64,000 nucleotides of DNA from positions 1,178,001 to 1,242,000 of the forward strand of contig NZ_JAKWJU010000002.1 in NCBI RefSeq assembly GCF_022524345.1. Direction: 5' to 3'. The translations under genes were made by a program, and so were the position numbers. The DNA is from Streptomyces marispadix. Lineage in GTDB: Bacteria; Actinomycetota; Actinomycetes; Streptomycetales; Streptomycetaceae. Shown here piece by piece: positions 53,411-62,878 of the stretch. Position 1 is the first letter of the stretch, and every line of letters starts with the position of its first letter. The notes under the pieces are model-generated. The model was not told the origin of the DNA, did not search any database, and worked only from the letters and a program-made list of their open reading frames with translations.

Positions 53411-53418
53411 GCGATCCG

Positions 53419-54561
53419 ATGAACACCGCTCCCCCGGACGGGCCTTCACATGACGGCGGACCCGGCGGACCCGGCGAGTCCGGCCCGGCCGACCGCCGCT
53501 CCGCCGATCCCGCACGGATGGAAGGGGACGGGCAGGAGCAGGTGGGCAACGGGCCCGCGGACAGCGGCAGTACGGGCAGCTCGACGGCCGAACCCGCCGC
53601 CGGTGCCGATAGCGGTGCCGAGGCAGGTTCCGAGGCAGGTTCCGCCGCCGATGCCGATAGCGGAGCCGAGGCGGACAGCGGTGCCGGAACCGAGGCCGAT
53701 GGCAGCCCGACGGAACAGGCCGGAGCCGCCCCCGGCACCGAGGACCCCGGCAGCGCCTCGACCTCCGCCTCCGCCTCCGCCGAGGAGGGCATCCGCTTCG
53801 CCCTCGGCACGCTCACCGTCATCCCCGTAGGCGTACCGCGCTGGGACCGTGAGTCCGCCCGACGCGGCATGGAGTGGGCGCCCCTCGCAGGCCTGATCGT
53901 AGGACTGGCTGCCGCCGCCGCGGGTCTGTCGCTGCTGCTGCTCGGCACGTCCGCGCTGCTCGCCGCCGTCGCCTCCGTCGCCGTGCCCGCCGTACTGACC
54001 CGGGCACTGCACCTGGACGGACTCGCGGACGTCGCCGACGGGTTGGGCAGCGCCATGCCCGCCGACGAGGCGCTGCGGATCATGAAGCGCTCGGATATCG
54101 GCCCGTTCGGCGTGCTCACCCTTGTGCTGACGCTGCTGGCGCAGACTGCGGTCTTCAACGAGCTGTACAGCGAGGGCGGTTGGGCGCAGGGCGCGCTCGC
54201 CGTCGTCGTCTCGGCCGTCACGGCGCGTACGGCCATCACGCTCGCGGCCCGCTCCGACGTGGCCGCCGCACGCCCGGAGGGGCTGGGGGCGCTGGTCGCC
54301 GGTACGGTCCCCGTGCGTACGGCGGTGACGGTCGCGGCAGGGGTCGCGGTGACGGCCGGGCTCGCGGGCGGAATAGTCAACTGGTGGAGTCCGCTGCCGG
54401 GTGCCCTCTCGTACCTCTTCGCGGTGGTGTTCGGACTGGCCGCCGCCGAGGGGCTCTCGTGGCACTGCCGCCGCCGTTTCGGGGGCGTCACCGGCGATGT
54501 CTTCGGTGCGGTCGCGGAGTGCGCGTCCACCACGGCGCTGGTCGTGCTCGCATTCGGCTGA
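53419..54561 (+). CDS. cobS: adenosylcobinamide-GDP ribazoletransferase (cobalamin synthase) with long N-terminal extension
   Basis: Membrane enzyme that joins alpha-ribazole to adenosylcobinamide-GDP, the last step of nucleotide-loop assembly. The real CobS domain begins near residue 122 (GIRFALGTLTVIPVG) and keeps RALHLDGLADVADGLGS, MKRSDIGPFG and GGVTGDVFGAVAE, with several helices. The first ~120 residues are Gly/Ala/Asp/Ser-rich repeats (ADSGAEAGSEAG) with no counterpart in the ~250-aa usual enzyme. ATG 53419 is set by the leaderless-type box; no internal start with a ribosome site is visible. Confidence 0.92.
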   Translation: MNTAPPDGPSHDGGPGGPGESGPADRRSADPARMEGDGQEQVGNGPADSGSTGSSTAEPAAGADSGAEAGSEAGSAADADSGAEADSGAGTEADGSPTEQAGAAPGTEDPGSASTSASASAEEGIRFALGTLTVIPVGVPRWDRESARRGMEWAPLAGLIVGLAAAAAGLSLLLLGTSALLAAVASVAVPAVLTRALHLDGLADVADGLGSAMPADEALRIMKRSDIGPFGVLTLVLTLLAQTAVFNELYSEGGWAQGALAVVVSAVTARTAITLAARSDVAAARPEGLGALVAGTVPVRTAVTVAAGVAVTAGLAGGIVNWWSPLPGALSYLFAVVFGLAAAEGLSWHCRRRFGGVTGDVFGAVAECASTTALVVLAFG

Positions 54562-54943
54562 GGACTTCCCGGGCTTCCCCGGCCCCCGGACGTCCCGGGC
54601 CCTACGGACACCGCGACGCCCGGCTGAAAACATCTCGACTGTCGGCTTTTCGGCCGGAAGTCGCACCGGACGGCGGCGTGCCGCAGCCGCGCCGCGGGCG
54701 TCCCGTTGTGCGAGTCAACTCCCCAAATCTGTCTCCGACTTCGCGGTATTTGGCCCGTATGGGACCCCGGCCCGCCGGGCCATCACCCCTCCCCGGGCCC
54801 ACCGTTGGGGCTCCGGAGGTGAGCGTATGGTCTCCGCATACCACGTTCCGTGCGGCATACGATGCCCGATGTGCCGGAAGCCGCTCACCCGTATCCGGCG
54901 ATCCGCGTTCCGGTGTCCGAATAGGAAGAAGGTCCCTCTCACC
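54562..54943. other. 382-bp region upstream of pepA
   Basis: No gene. GCATAC occurs twice around 54836-54860, one copy pairing with GTATG as a weak hairpin, and TACGAT at 54859-54864 is a candidate -10 for pepA, giving a leader of about 75 nt. No known riboswitch was recognised and no clear terminator for cobS. Confidence 0.4.
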
Positions 54944-56512
54944 GTGTCTGCTCTGACTCTCAGCACCTCGTCCGCCACGGCCCAGCGCGTGGACGTCGTC
55001 GTGATCGGCGTCGCCAAGGGCGCCAAGGGCCCCGTGGTCGCTCCCGGCGGCGAAGCCGTGGACAAGGCGTACGGCGGAAAGCTCGCCGCGACCCTTGACG
55101 CGCTCGGCGCGGGCGGCGGCGAGGGCGAGACCACCAAGCTTCCGGCGCCTGACGCCGGGATCAAGGCGCCGGTGGTGCTGGCCGTGGGCCTGGGCGAGGC
55201 ACCCGGGAAGCACGACTCCTACGACCCGGAGACGCTGCGCCGTGCGGCGGGCACCGCGGCGCGTGCGCTGGCCGGTACGAAGAAGGCCGCGTTCGCGCTG
55301 CCCGTCGAGGACGCCGCGTCGGTGGCGGCCGTGACGGAGGGGGCGCTGCTCGGCGCGTACTCCTTCACCGCGTACCGGAGTTCGGGCGACGAGGGAGGCG
55401 GCAGGAAGAACGCCAAGGGCGACGGCGGCAAGAAGGACAAGGACGGACCGCGTGCGCCGCTCGCCGAGATCGCCGTCGTCGGCGCGAAGCCCCGCGACAA
55501 GGCGCACAAGGCCGCGGCGGACCGTGCCGAGGTGCTCGCCGCCGAGGTCGCACGCGCCCGCGACCTCATCAACACCCCCTCGAACGACCTGACTCCGGCC
55601 GCCTTCGCCGACCGTGCGCGCGATGCGGCCAAGCAGTACGACCTGGACATCGAGGTGCTGGACGAGGGCGCGCTCGCCAAGGGCGGCTACGGCGGCATCC
55701 TCGGCGTCGGCAAGGGTTCGGCCAACCCGCCGCGGCTGGTGCGGATCGCACACACCCACCCCAAGGCGAAGAAGAACATCGCACTCGTGGGCAAGGGCAT
55801 CACCTACGACTCGGGCGGCCTGTCGCTGAAGCCCGTCGGCCACAACGAGACGATGAAGTGCGACATGAGCGGCGCCGCCGCCGTCCTGGCCGCGGTCGTC
55901 TCGGCGGCCCGGCTCGGTCTGCGCGTCAACGTCACGGGCTGGCTGGCGCTCGCCGAGAACATGCCCTCCGGTACGGCCACTCGTCCGGGTGACGTGCTCA
56001 GCATGTACAGCGGCAAGACCGTCGAGGTCCTCAACACCGACGCCGAGGGGCGGTTGGTGCTCGCCGACGCGCTGGCCCGCGCCTGCGAGGAGTCGCCCGA
56101 CGCGCTCGTCGACGTGGCCACCCTCACCGGTGCGATGGTGCTGGCGCTCGGCAACCGCACCTTCGGAGTCCTCAGCAACGACGACGACTTCCGCGGCACC
56201 CTGCACGAACTGGCCGAGGAGGCGGGCGAGGCGTCCTGGCCGATGCCGATGCCGACGCATCTGCGCAAGGGCATGGAGTCGCCCGTCGCCGACATCTCCA
56301 ACATCGGCGAGCGGCCGGGCGGCGGCCTCGTCGCGGGCCTGTTCCTGAAGGAGTTCGTCGACGAGGACGTCCTCTGGGCCCATCTGGACATCGCGGGACC
56401 GGCGTTCAACGAGTCGGGCGCCTTCGGCTACACCCCCAAGGGCGGCACCGGTTCAGGCGTGCGCACGCTGGTGCGGCTCGCCGAGCGCGCCGCTTCGGGC
56501 GAACTCCCCTGA
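54944..56512 (+). CDS. pepA: leucyl aminopeptidase (M17)
   Basis: Cytoplasmic hexameric aminopeptidase with two metal ions, 522 aa. KGITYDSGGLSLKP carries the first Asp, DMSGAAAVL the second, and NTDAEGRLVLADAL (near residue 365) the signature with Asp and Glu; Lys in the first block is catalytic. A Lys/Gly-rich insert (about 148-165) lies between the N-terminal and catalytic domains. GTG 54944 with AGGAAGAAGG 11 nt upstream. Single gene between cobS and lpdA. Confidence 0.95.
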   Translation: MSALTLSTSSATAQRVDVVVIGVAKGAKGPVVAPGGEAVDKAYGGKLAATLDALGAGGGEGETTKLPAPDAGIKAPVVLAVGLGEAPGKHDSYDPETLRRAAGTAARALAGTKKAAFALPVEDAASVAAVTEGALLGAYSFTAYRSSGDEGGGRKNAKGDGGKKDKDGPRAPLAEIAVVGAKPRDKAHKAAADRAEVLAAEVARARDLINTPSNDLTPAAFADRARDAAKQYDLDIEVLDEGALAKGGYGGILGVGKGSANPPRLVRIAHTHPKAKKNIALVGKGITYDSGGLSLKPVGHNETMKCDMSGAAAVLAAVVSAARLGLRVNVTGWLALAENMPSGTATRPGDVLSMYSGKTVEVLNTDAEGRLVLADALARACEESPDALVDVATLTGAMVLALGNRTFGVLSNDDDFRGTLHELAEEAGEASWPMPMPTHLRKGMESPVADISNIGERPGGGLVAGLFLKEFVDEDVLWAHLDIAGPAFNESGAFGYTPKGGTGSGVRTLVRLAERAASGELP

Positions 56513-57043
56513 GCCCGGCGGGAGTTCCGGTCCCCCGTGCTCCATGGGCGGTTGGGCGCGTGATCGTGCGTGACCATGAGTGACCGTGAGTGCGGGCAAG
56601 CGCCCGAGGCGTGAGCATGTCCCGGACTCCATGGCCGCGTGCCGGACTCCATGGCCGCGAGCCGCTCCCGCCCGGCCGTCGCCGTACGGGCCGCGCCTGC
56701 GGAGACCTCGTACGGGACCCGCGTACCGGCCCCGCGCAAGGAAGCCGCACGCGACCGCCGGGCGGGAAGTGAGCAGCGTCACACTTCCGTCCCTTATGAG
56801 GGGTATGTCAGCCAGTCGCCCTGCGGTACGGCCGAGTTCGCCGAAAGCGATCATGGCCGTACCGCCGGGTACTCGGACCCGCGTCCCGCTGTCCGCCGAC
56901 AAGTGCGAAGATGGGTCCCCGGCAGGACAGGGCCCCAGCACGGCTTCACCGAGCCGAGTCCAGGGCCGAGCAGAACGGCCGCAACACAGCCGCCCGGTCA
57001 TACAGCGGACCGGCCCGGCACACCCATGCATGGAGGACGTGAC
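56513..57043. other. 531-bp region upstream of lpdA
   Basis: No gene. An 18-bp sequence repeats in tandem at 56622-56659. GTGACCATGA/GTGACCGTGA repeats lie before it. TTATGAGGGGTATGTC (56796-56811) is the most AT-rich patch and a candidate promoter, with a long leader to lpdA. Confidence 0.45.
56622..56659. repeat. 18-bp tandem repeat CCGGACTCCATGGCCGCG
   Basis: Two perfect copies at 56622-56639 and 56642-56659, period 20 bp, in the pepA-lpdA gap. Confidence 0.8.
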
Positions 57044-58432
57044 GTGGCGAACGACGCCAGCACCGTTTTCGACCTAGTGATCCTCGGAGGCGGCAGCGGC
57101 GGCTATGCGGCTGCCCTGCGCGGGGCGCAGCTTGGTCTGGACGTCGCCCTGATCGAGAAGGACAAGCTGGGCGGCACCTGTCTGCACCGGGGCTGCATCC
57201 CCACCAAGGCTCTGCTGCACGCCGGCGAGCTGGCCGACCAGGCCCGCGAGGGCGCGAAGTTCGGCGTGAAGAGCACCTTCGACGGCATCGACATGGCCGG
57301 GGTGCACAAGTACAAGGACGGCGTGGTCTCGGGGCTGTACAAGGGCCTTCAGGGGCTGGTCGCCTCCCGCAAGATCACATACGTGGAGGGCGAGGGCAGG
57401 CTGTCCTCCCCCACTTCCGTCGACGTCAACGGCCAGCGCTACGAGGGCCGGCACATCCTGCTCGCGACGGGATCGGTGCCCAAGACGCTGCCCGGCCTGG
57501 AGATCGACGGCGACCGCATCATCTCCTCCGACCACGGGCTGGTCCTGGACCGCGTACCGGAGTCCGCGATCATCCTCGGCGGCGGTGTCATCGGCGTCGA
57601 ATTCGCCTCCGCCTGGAAGTCGTTCGGCACGGACGTGACGATCGTCGAGGGCCTGCCGCACCTCGTGCCGGCCGAGGACGAGAACAGCTCGAAGCTGCTG
57701 GAGCGCGCCTTCCGCAAGCGCGGAATCGCCTTCTCACTCGGCTCGTTCTTCGAGAAGGCCGAGTACACCGACAAGGGTGTGAAGGTCTCCCTCGCCAACG
57801 GCAAGGAGTACGAGGCGGAGGTGCTGCTCGTCGCCATCGGGCGCGGCCCCGTCTCGCAGGGCCTGGGTTACGAGGAGGCCGGGGTCGCGATGGACCGCGG
57901 CTTCGTCCTCGCCGACGAGTACTGCCGTACGAACGTGGAGACGATCTCCGCGGTCGGCGACCTCATCCCGACGCTCCAGCTCGCACACGTCGGCTTCGCC
58001 GAGGGCATCCTCGTCGCGGAGCGGCTGGCCGGGCTGAACCCGGTGCCGGTGGACTACGACGGCGTGCCGAGGGTGACGTACTGCCACCCGGAGGTCGCCT
58101 CCGTCGGCATCACGGAGGAGAAGGCCAAGGAGGTCTACGGGGCCGACAAGGTCGTCACCCTCAAGTACAACCTCGCCGGCAACGGCAGGAGCAAGATCCT
58201 CAACACCACGGGCGAGATCAAGCTGGTCCAGGTCCGCGATGGTGCCGTGGTCGGCGTCCACATGGTCGGTGACCGGATGGGCGAGCAGGTGGGCGAGGCT
58301 CAGCTCATCTACAACTGGGAAGCGCTGCCGGCCGAGGTCGCGCAGCTCATCCACGCCCACCCGACGCAGAGCGAGGCGCTCGGCGAGGCCCATCTGGCCC
58401 TCGCGGGCAAGCCGCTGCACTCGCACGACTGA
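57044..58432 (+). CDS. lpdA: dihydrolipoyl dehydrogenase (E3)
   Basis: Flavoprotein that reoxidises dihydrolipoyl groups of 2-oxoacid dehydrogenases. 462 aa. FAD site LGGGSGGYAAAL, redox disulfide Cys46-Cys51 in GTCLHRGCIP, NAD site LGGGVIGVEFAS and C-terminal HAHPTQSEA with the catalytic His-Glu pair. GTG 57044 has GGAGG 7 nt upstream. sucB follows after 105 nt, so E3 and E2 are made together. Cytoplasmic. Confidence 0.97.
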   Translation: MANDASTVFDLVILGGGSGGYAAALRGAQLGLDVALIEKDKLGGTCLHRGCIPTKALLHAGELADQAREGAKFGVKSTFDGIDMAGVHKYKDGVVSGLYKGLQGLVASRKITYVEGEGRLSSPTSVDVNGQRYEGRHILLATGSVPKTLPGLEIDGDRIISSDHGLVLDRVPESAIILGGGVIGVEFASAWKSFGTDVTIVEGLPHLVPAEDENSSKLLERAFRKRGIAFSLGSFFEKAEYTDKGVKVSLANGKEYEAEVLLVAIGRGPVSQGLGYEEAGVAMDRGFVLADEYCRTNVETISAVGDLIPTLQLAHVGFAEGILVAERLAGLNPVPVDYDGVPRVTYCHPEVASVGITEEKAKEVYGADKVVTLKYNLAGNGRSKILNTTGEIKLVQVRDGAVVGVHMVGDRMGEQVGEAQLIYNWEALPAEVAQLIHAHPTQSEALGEAHLALAGKPLHSHD

Positions 58433-58537
58433 TTGGGGTCTCCCCCGGTCCTCCCGCCGAAGCGAAGCGAGAGGCCGAAGGGGAAGAGTCCGGGCGCTAC
58501 CCGCATCCGCACCATTCCGTTAGGAGCAACCGAAACC

Positions 58538-60295
58538 ATGGCGGTTTCCGTAACCCTGCCGGCGCTCGGCGAGAGCGTCACCGAGGGCACCGTCACCCGC
58601 TGGCTGAAAGCCGAGGGTGAGCAAGTGGAGGCCGACGAGCCGCTGCTCGAGGTCTCCACCGACAAGGTCGACACCGAGATCCCGGCCCCGGCCGCCGGGA
58701 CGCTCTCCTCCATCAAGGTCGCCGAGGACGAGACGGTCGAGGTCGGCGCCGAGCTGGCCGTGATCGAGGACGGCGGCGCTCCGGCCGCGGCGGCCGAGGC
58801 CCCGGCGGCGCAGCCCGAGGCCGCACCGGCGGCACAGCCGGAACCTCAGGCGCAGCCCCAGCCTGAGCCGGCCGCCGCACCCGCGGGCGGCGGAGGCGGC
58901 TCCGCGGAGGGCACGGACGTCGTCCTTCCCGCGCTGGGCGAGTCCGTCACCGAGGGCACCGTCACGCGCTGGCTGAAGCAGGTCGGTGAGGACGTACAGG
59001 CGGACGAGCCGCTGCTGGAGGTCTCCACCGACAAGGTCGACACCGAGATCCCGGCCCCGGCCGCGGGCACGCTGCTGGAGATCGTCGTCGGCGAGGACGA
59101 GACCGCCGAGGTCGGTTCGAAGCTGGCCGTCATCGGTGCGTCGGGCGCCGCTCCCGCTGCGGAGCCCGCTCCGGCACCGGCCCAGCCCCAGCCTCAGCAG
59201 GCTCCCGCGCCGCAGCCGCAGCCGAAGCCCGCACCGGCGGCCGAGGCCAAGCCTCAGCCCGAGGCACAGCCCGCACCGCAGGCGGCTCCGGCTCCCGCGC
59301 CCGCTCCCGCACCGGCGGCGCCCGCCGCCCCCGCGGCTCCCGCAGCTCCGGCCGTGAGCGAGACCGACGGCGCATACGTCACACCGCTCGTACGGAAGCT
59401 CGCCAACGAGCAGGGCGTGGACCTGAGCACCGTCAAGGGCACCGGCGTAGGCGGCCGTATCCGCAAGCAGGACGTCACGGCCGCGGCCGAGGCGGCCAGG
59501 TCGGCGGCGCAGGCGGCCCCGGCACCCGCGGCGGCGTCCACGGCTCCCAAGTCGCCGAAGCTGGAGCCCTCTCCGCTGCGCGGCCAGACCGTGAAGATGC
59601 CGCGCATCCGCAAGGTCATCGCCGAGAACATGATGAAGGCCCTGCACAATCAGGCGCAGTTGTCGACGGTGGTCGAGGTCGACGTCACGCGCGTGATGCG
59701 GCTGCGGGCCCGCGCCAAGGACTCCTTCGCGGCGCGTGAGGGCGTCAAGCTCTCCCCGATGCCGTTCTTCGTACAGGCCGCGGCGGAGGCGCTCAAGGCG
59801 CACCCGTCGGTCAACGCCCGCCTCAACGACGACGGCACGATCACCTACCACGACGTCGAGAACATCGGCATCGCGGTGGACTCCGAAAAGGGCCTGATGG
59901 TGCCGGTCATCAAGGAGGCCGGGAACCTCAACCTCGCGGGCATCGCCCGCAAGACTGCCGAGCTCGCCAAGAAGGTCCGCGAGGGCGGCCTGGGCCCGGA
60001 CGACATGTCGGGCGGCACGTTCACCATCAGCAACACCGGTTCGCGCGGTGCGCTGTTCGACACGGTGATCGTGAACTACCCGCAGGTCGCGGAGCTGGGC
60101 ATCGGCGCGACAGTGCGCCGTCCGATGGTGATCGACCACCCGGAGCTGGGCGAGACCATCGCCATCCGCGACATGACCTATCTGACCCTCTCCTACGACC
60201 ACCAGCTCGTCGACGGCGCGGACGCCGCTCGCTACCTCAGCGACGTCAAGGCCCGCCTGGAGGCAGGGGAGTTCGAGGGCGAGCTGGGTCTCTGA
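58538..60295 (+). CDS. sucB: 2-oxoglutarate dehydrogenase E2 (dihydrolipoamide succinyltransferase)
   Basis: 585 aa. Two N-terminal lipoyl domains (about 3-78 and 127-202), each with DKVDTEIP and lipoylated Lys43 and Lys166; they are near-identical at protein and DNA level. Ala/Pro-rich linkers follow, then the E3-binding domain (about 290-325, [16 protein letters not shown]) and the catalytic core with His555 and Asp559 in [14 protein letters not shown]. In actinomycetes this type of E2 can serve pyruvate or oxoglutarate complexes. ATG 58538 with AGGAG 11 nt upstream. Ends at a strong terminator. Confidence 0.95.
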   Translation: MAVSVTLPALGESVTEGTVTRWLKAEGEQVEADEPLLEVSTDKVDTEIPAPAAGTLSSIKVAEDETVEVGAELAVIEDGGAPAAAAEAPAAQPEAAPAAQPEPQAQPQPEPAAAPAGGGGGSAEGTDVVLPALGESVTEGTVTRWLKQVGEDVQADEPLLEVSTDKVDTEIPAPAAGTLLEIVVGEDETAEVGSKLAVIGASGAAPAAEPAPAPAQPQPQQAPAPQPQPKPAPAAEAKPQPEAQPAPQAAPAPAPAPAPAAPAAPAAPAAPAVSETDGAYVTPLVRKLANEQGVDLSTVKGTGVGGRIRKQDVTAAAEAARSAAQAAPAPAAASTAPKSPKLEPSPLRGQTVKMPRIRKVIAENMMKALHNQAQLSTVVEVDVTRVMRLRARAKDSFAAREGVKLSPMPFFVQAAAEALKAHPSVNARLNDDGTITYHDVENIGIAVDSEKGLMVPVIKEAGNLNLAGIARKTAELAKKVREGGLGPDDMSGGTFTISNTGSRGALFDTVIVNYPQVAELGIGATVRRPMVIDHPELGETIAIRDMTYLTLSYDHQLVDGADAARYLSDVKARLEAGEFEGELGL

Positions 60296-60603
60296 CCCGG
60301 CCCGCGGACGGCCTCGGCGGCCCCGCACGGACAGCCTCTCCGGCTGCTCCGCGCGGGGCCGCCGCCGTTGTGGCGGGCGGCCTGCGCCGGGCGACTTGTG
60401 GCGGGCTCCCCTTCCCTGCGTTTACGCGCCTGCGCGTACGGGCTCGTGGGGGGGGGACTCGCGGCGTAGGGGCAGGGCGGCACAGCCGAGGGGTGCGGCG
60501 GATCGGGCGCCCAGACGGCCGACCGCGCCAACTACCCGGCCACGGCACGGTGTTGGGCCGCGCGTACGATCGGGGCCCGGCAGAGACCCCGGGGAGCACC
60601 CGC
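60296..60603. other. 308-bp region between sucB and the ArsR-type gene
   Basis: Contains the sucB terminator and, at about 60448-60456, a run of nine G. An open frame spans it on the plus strand but has no ribosome site or codon bias, so it is not called. Confidence 0.45.
60315..60364 (+). terminator. sucB terminator
   Basis: Perfect 12-bp stem CGGCGGCCCCGC (60315-60326) with complement 60353-60364 and a 26-nt loop that itself can pair, 20 nt after the stop. Confidence 0.75.
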
Positions 60604-61655
60604 ATGCTGCGCATCCACTTCACCGGTACGGACCTCGCACGTACACATGTCGCCGAAGGCCCCGATCCGCTCTGGGAGACGGTCTTCAGTCTGCAAATGC
60701 TGCGCGCCCGTTACGGGCGGGTGCCCTTCGCCGAGTGGCGCCGCCGTGTGCGGGCCGAGCTTCGCCGTCACGGCTGCACGGACGACGTACGGCAGTTGCT
60801 GCCGCTCGTGCCCGACGCCAGTTACTTCCCGGACTTCCTCACCCCGCCCGAGGGCCTGCTCGGCCTCGAGGAAGGGATCGAGGCCGTGGTCGCCACCCCG
60901 CGTGAGCGCATCTCGTACGAACTGGGCATCCTGCACGAGCGGGTGGGCGCCCCGAGCTGGGCACAGGACCTCACCGACCGTTCGCCGCACGCCCGTCGGC
61001 GGCTCGGGGAGATGATGTCCGGCTATCACCGCCGTGCGCTCTCGCCGTACTGGCCGGCGATCCGCAGGCGTGCCGCGGCGGACCGGGCGGTGCGCATGAG
61101 GGCGCTGCACACGGGTGGAGTGGGCGGTGCGCAGGGCCTGTTGGCGAGTTTCCGTCCGGCGATGCGCTGGCGTCCGCCCGTACTGGAGATCCCCTCGCAC
61201 CCGGTGGACCGGGATCTGCGGCTGGCGGGAAGGGGGTTGATGCTGGTGCCCTCGCAGTTCCTGTGGAACCGTCCGGTGCCGCTGGCGGACCCCGAACTGC
61301 CGCCCACGGTGCTCTATCCCCTCGACCACGACCCGCGGTGGATGTCCACCGCTCCGCCCGGCGTAGAGGAGACCTCCCCCACGGCCGATGCGCTCGACCG
61401 GCTGCTGGGCGCCACACGGGCGGCGGTGCTGCGGGCCGCCGCGCACGTACCCAACACCTCAGAACTCGCCCGCCACGTCGGCATCTCCCCGTCGGCGGCG
61501 AGCCAGCACACTGCCGTGCTGCGTGACGCGCCGGCCTCATCGTCAGCCACCGGCACGCCAACAGCGTCTTCCATCAACTCAGTCCGGCGGGCGGCACGTT
61601 GCTGCGGCAGCAGACGGCGGGCCCTGAGGACCCCGGAGCGCCTGGCGGCCCGTAG
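60604..61655 (+). pseudogene. ArsR-type (DUF5937-like) transcriptional regulator, frameshifted in the HTH
   Basis: ATG 60604 has GGAG 8 nt upstream. About 305 residues match the long N-terminal domain of ArsR-like proteins in streptomycetes, ending in a winged HTH: NTSELARHVGISPSAASQHTAVLRDA. Right after this, within 61524-61533, the frame is lost. The expected wing and end (GLIVSHRHANSVFHQLSPAGG, read in another frame) continue from 61533 to TAG 61655. The uncorrected frame runs on as Arg/Ser-rich sequence to 61728. So either the gene is broken or the sequence has an indel. An intact version would have about 350 aa. Ligand unknown. Confidence 0.75.
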
Positions 61656-61760
61656 TGAACGAGCCCGATGTGAACGGGCACGTAGTGGGTGGGCTCCCGG
61701 GGGCGTAGCCCGCATGCGGCCCCGATGACTGCCGCGTCGAGCACCCTGCGCATGTGCGGT

Positions 61761-61828
61761 GAGTGCGTACGGTCAATGGGTACGTACGGTCGACGGGTAC
61801 GCACGGACAGTGAGTACGTACGGTCAGC
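61761..61828. repeat. degenerate ~17-bp tandem repeat GAGTACGTACGGTCA
   Basis: Four diverged copies of GNGTACGTACGGTCNNNGG in a row, directly before a strong hairpin. Confidence 0.65.
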
Positions 61829-61831
61829 AAG

Positions 61832-61863
61832 GCCCCCGCCTGCGGTTGCGGGCAGGCGGGGGC
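61832..61863. terminator. strong hairpin after the ArsR-type gene
   Basis: Perfect 12-bp stem GCCCCCGCCTGC (61832-61843) with complement 61852-61863 and an 8-nt loop. Confidence 0.7.
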
Positions 61864-62130
61864 ACTGTTCGGCGGCCATGGCCGGATTTGCCTGCCGTTC
61901 CCGGCGTAAGGCCGTCCGCGCAGAGGCAGCCGCGGATCACGTCCGCGCCCTCCTTGCTGTCCCCCGGTGCCGGGCGGAGGAACGCCCTGCACGCGAAGGA
62001 CTGTGTCCGAGAAAACCCGCCGCTGCCACGGAGTTGAAGCCACAGCCTCAACACCGAGGCCAGAAAGGCGAGTTCGGGCTCGGCTCGGTGCCTTGCCTGT
62101 CTGCGGGGACCCGGCGCCTGGCCGGTGCCC

Positions 62131-62166
62131 GGTCCGGTACGCGGGTCCGGTACACGGTCCGGTGAC
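62131..62166. repeat. GGTCCGGTAC repeats upstream of the DUF6461 gene
   Basis: Three copies (third with TGAC) at a period of 12-13 bp, about 100-135 bp before the start. Near one helical turn apart, so a multi-site operator is possible. Confidence 0.6.
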
Positions 62167-62266
62167 AGGCTCGGGTGTGCGGCCCGGGCGGCCCTGCCGC
62201 GCGGCTGCTGTCGCGATCTTGTCGGTGCCGGATGCGAGCATCAGTGGCGACAGAGGAGGCAGGATG

Positions 62267-62878
62267 ATGTCCGATTCCCTGGAACGGTTCCGCTGGCTGG
62301 ACGTCGCCGAAGGCCGCTGCCCGCTGGGCGAGATCTTCAGCGTCTCCTTCTTCCACGGCCTCGCGCCGGAGGAGGTGCTGCGCCGCTTCGGAAGCGACGC
62401 CGCCTCCGGGAGCGCCGGGACGAAGGCGCCTACGAGCCTCGGCCGGCTCTGCGAACGGGCGGGCGAGAGCGGCGGGTTCGTCGGTGTGCTGGCGGCCGGC
62501 GAGTGGAGCGCGGCGGTGGAGCTGTGCGGCTGGGAGGCCACGCTGCCGGACGTGGCCGAACGGCTGTCCGCCGGCTGCGAGTTGGTCGCCGTCACCCGTC
62601 ATGACTATGCGGAGCACTGCTTCGTGTACGCGGTCGACGGGAGGATCGTCACGTGCTTCGACTCGCACGTCCCGGGCCACAGGCAGGGCAGCGATCCCGA
62701 CGCGCTGAACTCCCTGATGCGGCAGACCGGTACGGACCCCGACGGTGAGGAGATGTGCCTCGACGAGCCTGTCGCGGCCTCGTTCGCGCTGGCGGCGGGG
62801 ATAACGGGGGTGACGTTCACCGAGGACATGCTGGAACGGCCGCTGCTGGTGGGGGCGGTCAGGGCACCGATGGGCTAG
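62267..62878 (+). CDS. DUF6461-family protein
   Basis: 203 aa. The family is of unknown function, common in streptomycetes. Visible blocks: RFRWLDVAEGRC, GWEATLPDVAERLSAG and VTRHDYAEHCFVYAVDGRIVTCFDSHVPGHRQG, then a short region to GITGVTFTEDMLERPLLVG. Soluble, no catalytic motif. AGGAGG at 62254-62259 lies 7 nt before ATG 62267 and 4 nt before ATG 62264, so either may serve. It resembles immunity or effector-linked DUFs in pattern only. Confidence 0.8.
   Translation: MSDSLERFRWLDVAEGRCPLGEIFSVSFFHGLAPEEVLRRFGSDAASGSAGTKAPTSLGRLCERAGESGGFVGVLAAGEWSAAVELCGWEATLPDVAERLSAGCELVAVTRHDYAEHCFVYAVDGRIVTCFDSHVPGHRQGSDPDALNSLMRQTGTDPDGEEMCLDEPVAASFALAAGITGVTFTEDMLERPLLVGAVRAPMG

Larger units (their letters stand above)
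61656..62266. other. 611-bp repeat-containing region without a gene
   Basis: Between the frameshifted regulator and the DUF6461 gene. Holds the degenerate repeats at 61761-61828, a hairpin terminator at 61832-61863 and three GGTCCGGTAC copies at 62131-62166. The centre (61870-62120) has no codon bias and no gene that I can support. Confidence 0.5.

Noticed and set aside
58520..60328. 600-codon minus-strand frame opposite sucB
   Set aside because: Shadow of sucB; Arg/Gly/Leu-rich without any domain.
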